From an uncultured Hyphomicrobiales bacterium (lineage in GTDB: Bacteria > Pseudomonadota > Alphaproteobacteria > Rhizobiales > Beijerinckiaceae), in assembly GCA_903932535.1 (NCBI GenBank), contig CAIZGR010000222.1, positions 1 through 59,823 of the forward strand: 59,823 bases of DNA, read 5' to 3'. A program made the position numbers and the translations under genes. The notes below the pieces were generated by a model, which searched no databases, was not told the DNA's origin, and worked only from the letters and a program-made list of their open reading frames with translations. Of the stretch, positions 50,301 through 58,006 are shown one piece after another (position 1 is the first letter of the stretch; each line of letters starts with the position of its first letter).

Positions 50301-51815
50301 ATGCAGTCTACAAACATTCCCGCAAAGTTCCCGATTCCCTTCGCGAACTCGGCGGGGTCAGGATTCGTCAGGACCGTTCCGCAGGCGTCGCAAATCGGAA
50401 TCACGCCCGGAGCCGCGTCGCTCACGGACGGCTTCCCCCCGGTCTGCTTTCAGCCTGTCGGCGCCGGCGGCGTGCCCCCGTCCGGGCAGGACTTCAACGG
50501 GCTCCTGAACCAACTTTCCTCGTGGTCGCGCTGGTCGGCGGCCGGGGGGCCTGTCTATTACGACGCCACGTTCTCCGCCTCCATCTCCGGCTATCCCAAG
50601 GGGGCGATGCTCGACAATCTGACAACGCCCGGGGCCTTTTGGGTAAGCACGGCCGAGAACAACACGTCGAACCCGGATGCGGGCGGGGCCAATTGGGTTC
50701 CGCTCTCCAATAGCTCCGGCGTTCGCTACGGGCCTGACGGCGGCGCGGCCGGCGCGCTGATTGTGAACCCCACCCCGGCGCTTTCGTCCCTGGTCGCGGG
50801 AACTGTTCTGCTCGTTCACAATATCGTCGCCGCCAACACCGGGGCCACCACGCTCAACGTCAATAGTCTCGGCGCGGTCGCGGTCACGTTCGAGGACGGA
50901 ACCGTGTTCGCGGGCGGCGAATTGGCCGCGGGCATGGATGCGCTGTTCGAATACGACGGCGCCAAGTGGCGCATGTTGTCCAAGCCGCCCTTGAGCTATT
51001 GGGACTCGCGATATCCGAAGTTGAGCCTGCCGCCGAGCGGCTCGACGTTCTATGTCAATTCGACCACGGGCAACGACGCCAACAATGGCCTCACGTCGGG
51101 AACGGCGTTCCAGACCATTCAAGGCGCAATCAACACGATTTCGAACAAATATCTGTCGGTCACAGGCGTTACAATCAACGTGGCGGACGGAACTTATTCG
51201 GGCTTCGTGGTGAGCCAGTCCTTCATCGGATTGTGGAGCATCGTTGGAGACGTCACGACCCCGGCGAATGTGGTCATCAATTCTCTATCTGCCGGCGTCA
51301 ACGGCGGCATCGGGATTGGCGTCACGGCGGCGAACGTCAATATTTACGGCATCACAATCAACTCGTACTATGCGACCTTCGAGGCGAACAATCTCGCCAA
51401 CGTTCGCTTGAACAATGTGAACTGGACGGCGCCAACCCAATCGGGTTGGAGCGTGTTCAACTCCTTCAATCTTTCGTCTATCTATATGTACGGAACCTTC
51501 AACGGAAGCGGCGGGGCGCAGACGCTCTTTACGGCTTCGTCCAACGCCTCGATTCAGGTTGGAGACCAACTCGGCGTCACCCGGCCCGCCACGATTACGC
51601 TGACCGGAACGCCGGCCTTCTCGGTCGCGACCGCGTATGCGCTTCAGGGCGGTTCAATCAATATCGTCTCCCCTGTGGTCACATTCACCGGGGCGGCGAC
51701 GGGCGTTCGCTACAACGCGACCATCAACGGGACCATCAACACTGTGGCGGGCGGCTCGACGTTCATCCCGGGCTCCTCGGCGGGCGTCACGTCCTTGGGC
51801 GGCCAGTACGCATAA
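50301..51815 (+). CDS. tail fibre / beta-helix adhesin
   Basis: 504 aa from ATG 50301. N-terminal ~230 residues fit a tail-attachment part ('IPAKFPIPFANSAGSGFVRT', 'DFNGLLNQLSSWSRW'). From ~245 ('TFYVNSTTGNDANNGLTSGT' and 'AFQTIQGAINTI') a pectate-lyase-like parallel beta-helix runs to the end. It should bind or cut a surface polysaccharide. No signal peptide. Confidence 0.8.
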   Translation: MQSTNIPAKFPIPFANSAGSGFVRTVPQASQIGITPGAASLTDGFPPVCFQPVGAGGVPPSGQDFNGLLNQLSSWSRWSAAGGPVYYDATFSASISGYPKGAMLDNLTTPGAFWVSTAENNTSNPDAGGANWVPLSNSSGVRYGPDGGAAGALIVNPTPALSSLVAGTVLLVHNIVAANTGATTLNVNSLGAVAVTFEDGTVFAGGELAAGMDALFEYDGAKWRMLSKPPLSYWDSRYPKLSLPPSGSTFYVNSTTGNDANNGLTSGTAFQTIQGAINTISNKYLSVTGVTINVADGTYSGFVVSQSFIGLWSIVGDVTTPANVVINSLSAGVNGGIGIGVTAANVNIYGITINSYYATFEANNLANVRLNNVNWTAPTQSGWSVFNSFNLSSIYMYGTFNGSGGAQTLFTASSNASIQVGDQLGVTRPATITLTGTPAFSVATAYALQGGSINIVSPVVTFTGAATGVRYNATINGTINTVAGGSTFIPGSSAGVTSLGGQYA

Positions 51816-51843
51816 CCCGATTGCCGACAGCAGAGACCGCAAC

Positions 51844-53985
51844 ATGAGAAGAGTTCGGAACGCGCTGCTGGCCGGCGCCATGCTGCTTGCGTGGGGCGAT
51901 GCGGCGCGCGCGCAATCCAATCCCGGCTGGTCTTACGGGCATGTCCCCACGGCCGGAGAATGGGATTCGGCATTCAGCAGCAAGCAGGATTATCTCGGCT
52001 ATCAGCCGCTCAGTTCAAACGGCGGCTCCATGACCGGGGAGCTATACCTCGCCGGCTCAAGCGCCTCGACCTCCGGTCTCAATATGGGGATAGGGACGGC
52101 GCCCGGGGCGCCGGTTCCTGGCGACGTCTGGATGACCTCGGCGGGGCTCTATTACCTCGCGGGAAACGCGGTCGTCGGGCCGCTCAGCACCAATCTGAAC
52201 CTCTCCAATGCAATCACGGGAATTCTCCCCGCCGCGAACGGGGGGACGGGGCTTTCTTCATTCGCCGCGGTCGGAAGTACGACAAATTTCGCCACTGTGT
52301 CCGGGTCTCTCGTCGCCGGGCATTGTCCGCAATTCGACAGCAACCGGAACTTGGTTGACTCCGGCGCGACATGCGGCGGGGGCGGCGGCGCCGGCTCGGG
52401 CACGGTGAACAATGGCACGTCTGGCTCTCTTGCCTATTATCCGTCCACAGGAACAGCAGTTTCAGCGCTTTCGACCAATGCGACGCTTTTGTCTGCCCTG
52501 GGCTCGGCTCCGACCGGCTCCGGGTCCGTCGTCCTCAACACTTCGCCCTCATTCGTCACGCCAAATCTCGGGACGCCTAGCGCGGCAGTTCTGACCAATG
52601 CAACGGGACTTCCGCTGAGCACTGGCATTTCTGGCCTCGGAACCAATGTGGCGACTGCCGCGAGCCAGCCAACCAACGGCATCAACGGTTTCCCGGTTTT
52701 CGACGCCTCGGGGAACCTCAAGGTCATCAATCATCTTGGCGTGAATGTTGCCCCGGGCTCCGCTCCTCTCACCGTTCTCTCGAACACGCAATTCAACGGC
52801 ATGTTCCTTGAGAACACGCCGACGAATCCCGTGGTCGGGCTCATGGGGCTCGCCGTTGGCGGAGACAATGGTGCCCTTCTGCTTTACAACGGCGGCGTCA
52901 ACAATGTTTCGATAGCGGCTTCCGGAAACAGCTATCTGACGGGAGGCTACGTCGGGATTGGATATTCTGTCGGTTCCTCCCTGCCCAATACTCTGAGCCT
53001 TTTTGGCACGCTCGGCGTGGCAAATGCGGGCGGTGACTACACCACTGTCGGCTACGACCTTGCCGCGACGTTCTCGCCCTACGAGTTGGTTGTGACCTCC
53101 GCCATTGGAGGAAACAACACGCTCCAAATCCGCAACACCAACGTCGCTAATGGCTACGCGGCGATTTCGTTTCGCGGGACGAACCCTTGGGACATCAATA
53201 CGAGCGCGATATATGAGCGCGGTGCAGTTGGTTGGTCAAATACCGGCATTTTTGCAATCGAAATGTCGAGTTTTGACAATACGAACGACCCAGGCAAGCC
53301 TCCCGCGCGCGGCTCCATTCAGCAATCGGGCGCCGTGGACCCGACAGGCGGGACGGTTCTCTACTGCAATCTCACGGCTGGAAGCTACACAATCACTTGC
53401 CCGACCAATATTCCGACGTCGGGCTTTACCTATGTCTATTCGTTCGTTTTGCCCTACGACACCACGCTCACGGCGGGCGGCGGCACGACGACGGGCACGC
53501 TTTCGAACAAATCGCTTTTCACGCAAACCGGCGCGCTGGTTCGATTCTGGACGCCAACATGGACGCAGCGCAACGTTATGGACTTTTCAAACGACGACGT
53601 TGTGAACTTCAACAATTGGGACGGCTCTCTAAATACGTCGTGGTCTCGTGTTTCTCACACATTCCAGATTGCGGGAGGGGTCCGGTATTCCTCGCGACAA
53701 GTCAACTCTGGGTGCTCGGACACGGCTACGATTCACGACCACTTCATTGATTGGAACTCGGCATCGTTATGCGCCAAGGCGCAAACCATTCCGGGATGCA
53801 CGGCGCTGAACTATGGCAGCGAGATTGTGATATCCGACGAGACCGGCACGGCTTCATCCTACAATATCGTCCTCACGCCGACCTCCGGGCAAATCAACTA
53901 CGCATCGTCTTATCCGGTGAATGGCTCCACGACTGGCCACTCCGCGCATCTCCACTGCGACGGCGTTCAGAATTGGGTTCCGTAA
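51844..53985 (+). CDS. large tail fibre with signal-peptide-like N-terminus
   Basis: 713 aa from ATG 51844. The N-terminus 'ALLAGAMLLAWGDAARAQ' looks like a Sec signal. It is followed by repeats usual in fibres ('ILPAANGGTGLSSFAAVGST' and 'TPNLGTPSAAVLTNATGLPL'). The C-terminal ~150 residues form a distinct domain ('IHDHFIDWNSASLCAKAQT', 'CTALNYGSEIVISDETG'). Receptor binding is likely. Confidence 0.8.
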   Translation: MRRVRNALLAGAMLLAWGDAARAQSNPGWSYGHVPTAGEWDSAFSSKQDYLGYQPLSSNGGSMTGELYLAGSSASTSGLNMGIGTAPGAPVPGDVWMTSAGLYYLAGNAVVGPLSTNLNLSNAITGILPAANGGTGLSSFAAVGSTTNFATVSGSLVAGHCPQFDSNRNLVDSGATCGGGGGAGSGTVNNGTSGSLAYYPSTGTAVSALSTNATLLSALGSAPTGSGSVVLNTSPSFVTPNLGTPSAAVLTNATGLPLSTGISGLGTNVATAASQPTNGINGFPVFDASGNLKVINHLGVNVAPGSAPLTVLSNTQFNGMFLENTPTNPVVGLMGLAVGGDNGALLLYNGGVNNVSIAASGNSYLTGGYVGIGYSVGSSLPNTLSLFGTLGVANAGGDYTTVGYDLAATFSPYELVVTSAIGGNNTLQIRNTNVANGYAAISFRGTNPWDINTSAIYERGAVGWSNTGIFAIEMSSFDNTNDPGKPPARGSIQQSGAVDPTGGTVLYCNLTAGSYTITCPTNIPTSGFTYVYSFVLPYDTTLTAGGGTTTGTLSNKSLFTQTGALVRFWTPTWTQRNVMDFSNDDVVNFNNWDGSLNTSWSRVSHTFQIAGGVRYSSRQVNSGCSDTATIHDHFIDWNSASLCAKAQTIPGCTALNYGSEIVISDETGTASSYNIVLTPTSGQINYASSYPVNGSTTGHSAHLHCDGVQNWVP

Positions 53986-54002
53986 TGAACAACGAGGCAA
54001 CC

Positions 54003-54356
54003 ATGAGAAACGTAATCGCGGCGCTGGCGCTGATTGTCGCTGCTCCGGCACTGGCGCAAAACGCGCTTCCCGCCGCCCCCGATGCCGGGAACCTTATGGC
54101 TCCTTCCGGCGCCACGGTCAGCAATGCCGACCTCGCCAGTGCCTACAAGACATGCCGCGACCATGCTGTGGTTGTCCCGAGCAATGGGAATGTCGGGTTC
54201 GTCCGCAATCCTCCAATGGCTTGGGACGCTACTGCGGCGGCGACCGGATGCGACAAAATCGAGGCGGAAATTGTCAAGCGCAAAAGCGCTCAAGACGCAG
54301 CGGTCAAAGCCTCCGGCGACGGGGCGGTGATTTCTTCCGTCGCCGGCAAGCTGTGA
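54003..54356 (+). CDS. exported hypothetical protein, 117 aa
   Basis: ATG 54003 (GAGGCAACC upstream) is preferred over ATG 53985. Signal peptide 'VIAALALIVAAPALAQ', then a mature region with two Cys ('AYKTCRDHAVVVPSNG', 'AATGCDKIEAEIVKRK'). It lies between two fibre genes. Could be a fibre-associated chaperone or an envelope protein. Confidence 0.65.
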   Translation: MRNVIAALALIVAAPALAQNALPAAPDAGNLMAPSGATVSNADLASAYKTCRDHAVVVPSNGNVGFVRNPPMAWDATAAATGCDKIEAEIVKRKSAQDAAVKASGDGAVISSVAGKL

Positions 54357-54363
54357 GGCGACT

Positions 54364-56409
54364 TTGACCGACCCGAGCCAAATCAATCAGAGCATCAATC
54401 AGCAGCTTCCGACGAACAATCGCGGCTCGATTACCGCGGCGGTTCTTCGCGCGGCTCTGACGACGGGCATGGGCGCCGGAGCTCTTGGCCTCACGGGCTG
54501 GGCGGCAGTCACCTTTGCGGGTCTCAATTCAAACAACACTTTCACAGGCATCAACAATTTCACCGGAAAGGTCACGTTCGCGCCTGGGACTTTGGGTCCG
54601 GTCAACACGACCGCAAAATGCGACGGCAGCGACGACACCGCGCGCATCACGGCGGACCTCGCGAGCAAGGGGACCGTCTATCTGCCCCCCTTCGCGACGT
54701 GCTATGTCTCGGGTCTCGTCATCGCAGACAGGCAGACGCTCGACGGCCAAATGAGCGTGATTGAGCCTTTCCCCGGCGCGACGCGGCTCATTACTAAAAC
54801 GGGATTCGCAGCGAATCTCCGAAACATCATTCCCTACGACCCAACGCTCGTTTTGCAGAAGACGACGACGCTTACGAACTCGGTGGCGCCAAACAATAAT
54901 GTCCTCCCGGTCGTAAGCGGCTCGGCCTGCCAGGCCGGCATGATTGCGACCGTGCAACTCGATAGCGCCGCGCCGCTCCCGATTTATTGGAAGTCCAAGG
55001 TTACGTCCGCGAGCGTAAGTTCAATCACGATTGCGGACAATCTGCCTTGGACGTTTAAGACTGCTGCTTTCGCTTCGGCTGGGTCAGGCTATGTCACTGG
55101 CGAGGTCGTGCTCAATGGCATCACGCCGACAGCGGGCGGGGCGCCGGCGACAGCCGCTGTCACGGCCTCCGCGGGGGCCTTGACCGGGGCTCTGACAATC
55201 CACGCGCCTGGGCTCTGGAAGACCAATCCCGGCTCTACGGTCTCCGTCTATCAGCCCTCCACGGCATCGACATCCACTGGTGGAACCGCGACGCTGACCT
55301 ATGGCGGGGCGCCGAATGGGGGCTTCGTTGATTGCGCTTGGGGCGCGGTCGTCGTCGACAATGCGGACGGCGGGAATATCAACAATGTTTCCATCCCGCT
55401 CGCGCCGGTCGGCTTCCAATATGCAAATTCGTCTTCAAGCGGTTCGTTCACTCTTCAAGAGACGCTGACCAATTCCTTCGTCAACGGCGCGACGATGGTT
55501 GGCGTCGCGAAAATGACGAACGTTTCGAATGTCCAACTGAACGTCGGCGTCAACGGTTTCGGAAACCATACGTCCCCCTATGGCGGAGCCGGCGTCTATA
55601 TCGACGGCGACGGGCAGACGGTCGCAAGCGGCGGATCGGAATGGAACGTCGTCTCTCTTGGGTTCGAGGATGGCGTTGTCGATAATAGCGGGACGCTAGA
55701 CACATTCATTCGCCTGACGTCCGATAGCCTTCGGGACTATGCCTTCCTCTGCTTCTCTTGCACTTACACGGACCTGAGTTACGCCTATGCGGCGTTCACG
55801 GGGCCGAGCGCGCTTGGCTCTTTGGGCAGCATCGGCGGACAGGGTGGCGGGGTCGTTTTCAGCGGCACGGCTATCGGCGACAGCATCGCGAAGCTGACAA
55901 CCAACAATAGCGCCTTCGACCTTCACATGGGCGACCAAGTGTCCTCCGTGGCAATCAATTCGAAAACGTGGACGTGGAGCACGATTTTCTCAGGATTCTC
56001 GAATTCTATCGTGTCGTCGACCAAGCTTTTCGACCTCCCGACCTCGGCGACGGTTTCGGGTTCCTCGACCGTCTACCTGACGCCCGGCGTGGTCAGCACG
56101 ACCGAGGTCAATGGCGTTATCGCCGGGCAAAAGGGGCCGCTGACCGATTTGTATGTCACCGGCAGCGCGACGCCGGGAGGGACCACCATATCGGCCTATC
56201 TGCAAATCTCCCGCTACAGCGCCGGCTCCTATGGCTCGTGGCAGACGGTCGCTGGTTGCTCATGGACAGGCACAGCGACCGGGTGCCTCTACTCCGGCCC
56301 GGGGGCTCAAGTGTTGAGCAAATACGACCGCCTTGTCCTTTCCCTGACGCCGAGCGGCGGGAGTTTCCCGAGCGGCTTCACCGTGTCCGCAATCGCTGAC
56401 GCGCCCTGA
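54364..56409 (+). CDS. tailspike-like adhesin
   Basis: 681 aa from TTG 54364 (GAGGCG close upstream). A hydrophobic Ala/Gly segment near 25-50 and 'TFTGINNFTGKVTFAPGT' introduce a region beginning 'CDGSDDTARITADLASKGTV' that is typical of pectate-lyase tailspikes. Later parts are Gly/Ser/Thr-rich beta structure. Likely binds or degrades a surface glycan. Confidence 0.8.
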   Translation: MTDPSQINQSINQQLPTNNRGSITAAVLRAALTTGMGAGALGLTGWAAVTFAGLNSNNTFTGINNFTGKVTFAPGTLGPVNTTAKCDGSDDTARITADLASKGTVYLPPFATCYVSGLVIADRQTLDGQMSVIEPFPGATRLITKTGFAANLRNIIPYDPTLVLQKTTTLTNSVAPNNNVLPVVSGSACQAGMIATVQLDSAAPLPIYWKSKVTSASVSSITIADNLPWTFKTAAFASAGSGYVTGEVVLNGITPTAGGAPATAAVTASAGALTGALTIHAPGLWKTNPGSTVSVYQPSTASTSTGGTATLTYGGAPNGGFVDCAWGAVVVDNADGGNINNVSIPLAPVGFQYANSSSSGSFTLQETLTNSFVNGATMVGVAKMTNVSNVQLNVGVNGFGNHTSPYGGAGVYIDGDGQTVASGGSEWNVVSLGFEDGVVDNSGTLDTFIRLTSDSLRDYAFLCFSCTYTDLSYAYAAFTGPSALGSLGSIGGQGGGVVFSGTAIGDSIAKLTTNNSAFDLHMGDQVSSVAINSKTWTWSTIFSGFSNSIVSSTKLFDLPTSATVSGSSTVYLTPGVVSTTEVNGVIAGQKGPLTDLYVTGSATPGGTTISAYLQISRYSAGSYGSWQTVAGCSWTGTATGCLYSGPGAQVLSKYDRLVLSLTPSGGSFPSGFTVSAIADAP

Positions 56410-56434
56410 TTTACCACCGAAGAGGCATGAAAAA

Positions 56435-56749
56435 ATGAGGCACTCCACTATTCTCGCTTTCGCCCTTGTCGGCGCACTTTCGGCGCCGGCCTTGGCGGAC
56501 GAACATGCTGCTCCCGACGCCCAGCGCGGCCAGGCGGCCACGGCGGCGCCCGCGAAGGCCACCGAGTCGCCGAAGCCCGGCGAAGAGTCTGTAACCCTCA
56601 CGCGCGACGAACTCGACCGCTTCGTGAAAGCCGAGACCACGAAGGCAGTGGCGAATTTTCTCGCCCAGCAAGAGGCAGGGAAGGCCCAGGACGTTTATGC
56701 GAAAATCGGCAAGTCTTTGGGCGACAAGTCGGTTGCTCGCGCGCCCTGA
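56435..56749 (+). CDS. exported hypothetical protein, 104 aa
   Basis: ATG 56435. Signal peptide 'ILAFALVGALSAPALA' then an Ala/Pro-rich linker and a charged helix ('LTRDELDRFVKAETTKAVAN'). It is one of several exported proteins among fibre genes. No family recognised. Confidence 0.65.
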   Translation: MRHSTILAFALVGALSAPALADEHAAPDAQRGQAATAAPAKATESPKPGEESVTLTRDELDRFVKAETTKAVANFLAQQEAGKAQDVYAKIGKSLGDKSVARAP

Positions 56750-57435
56750 TGCCTGTGCTCGCCGGCCCCGCGCGAACCTTCCGCGCCAGCCTTTCTCGCA
56801 CGTTTTTGCTGACCGGAGTTGCAGGGATGCCGTATGCCGGTGAATTCTCCCCGGTCGATTCCGGCGAGCAAATCCCGATGCAACTGGACTTCGCCTCGGA
56901 CGTCGCGCTCGTGGCCGGGGACAGCATAGCGAACTGCGCCGGGGCGGTTCAGGCATATTTGGGAACCGACCCCAATGCGGCGGCACTCGCCGCGGCGGCG
57001 GCTCAGTCCTCGGGAACCATCGTCACGCAATACGTGGGGCCTGCGTTTATCCCTGGTGTGACTTACCAGTGGAACGCTTCAATCACCACAGCGAAGGGCG
57101 CGGCCTACACGCTCTTTGCGCGGTTCCTTTGCGCCAATCCTCAAGCCCCGAGCGCGCTGGCGACGACGCCAGCTTCCCCCGGAACAACCATTCACTTGGC
57201 CGCTCCCACGACAATTTCTCAGCCTGGAATCTACGTCCTGTCCGCCTCCGCAACACCGATCACGATGCCTGCCTCGTGGCCATTCGCGCAGGGTGTAACG
57301 ATAGCGGCTGCTCCGACAACATCAGGCCAAGTCATCAGCGGTCCAATCGCTGGGGGCGCGCTGACCCTGTACAACGTCGGTCAGTCAACCGACCTCATTT
57401 GGGATTCGACGTTGCAAGAGTTCCTGCCGACGTAA
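56749..57435 (+). CDS. hypothetical virion-region protein, 228 aa
   Basis: ATG 56749 overlaps the previous stop. Beta-rich, with 'PMQLDFASDVALVAGDSIAN' and 'FIPGVTYQWNASITTAKGAA' resembling small immunoglobulin-like phage domains. No signal peptide. No family recognised. Confidence 0.6.
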   Translation: MPVLAGPARTFRASLSRTFLLTGVAGMPYAGEFSPVDSGEQIPMQLDFASDVALVAGDSIANCAGAVQAYLGTDPNAAALAAAAAQSSGTIVTQYVGPAFIPGVTYQWNASITTAKGAAYTLFARFLCANPQAPSALATTPASPGTTIHLAAPTTISQPGIYVLSASATPITMPASWPFAQGVTIAAAPTTSGQVISGPIAGGALTLYNVGQSTDLIWDSTLQEFLPT

Positions 57436-57481
57436 TCCCCGGCTCCGTTTCGCTTCTCTCTCCAACCGCAAGGCCGTTCAA

Positions 57482-58006
57482 ATGACCGCCGATCCATCCG
57501 GTACGATCGTCCAGCAGATCGCGGGCGTCGAAAGCAATCCGACTTCGACGCTGACGCTGACGAGCGCCACGACGGCGCGCTCTGCGAATACGCTGGTCGC
57601 GAATAATGCGACAGCCGGAAGCATCGTTGTTCCTAGCCTGACGCTAACCAATCCCGGCGCGCTCATTCCGAGGCTGCGGCTTTCGATCAATGACGCGACC
57701 TCGACGGCCTGGGGCGCTGTGTCTGTCCAGATCGATCTTTGGTCCGCTGCGCCTACGTTCACGAACGGCGACGGCGGCGCGTTCGCGGTCGCTACGGGCG
57801 CAGCGAACCATCTCGGGAGCTACACCGGCACATTCTCAGCGGTGGCCGGCGATGGCGTCTATGCAGAGCTTGCGCCCGTCGTCGGAACGGTTTCCGCCCC
57901 CCGCCTTGCCGCGCCTACGATCTATTGGAGCATGATCGCGGTTTCGGCAACCGGCGTCACTGGCGCGTCGAAAACCGTCACGCTGACCGCCGAGACGCTT
58001 TCCTGA
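57482..58006 (+). CDS. beta-domain protein, paralogue of the 38474 gene
   Basis: 174 aa from ATG 57482. Same domain as the product of 38474-39037 ('SVQIDLWSAAPTFTNGDGGA', 'GVTGASKTVTLTAETLS') but without the signal peptide. Codon use differs: GATC occurs eight times here. Overlaps the next ATG, so it may be a fibre partner. Confidence 0.75.
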   Translation: MTADPSGTIVQQIAGVESNPTSTLTLTSATTARSANTLVANNATAGSIVVPSLTLTNPGALIPRLRLSINDATSTAWGAVSVQIDLWSAAPTFTNGDGGAFAVATGAANHLGSYTGTFSAVAGDGVYAELAPVVGTVSAPRLAAPTIYWSMIAVSATGVTGASKTVTLTAETLS

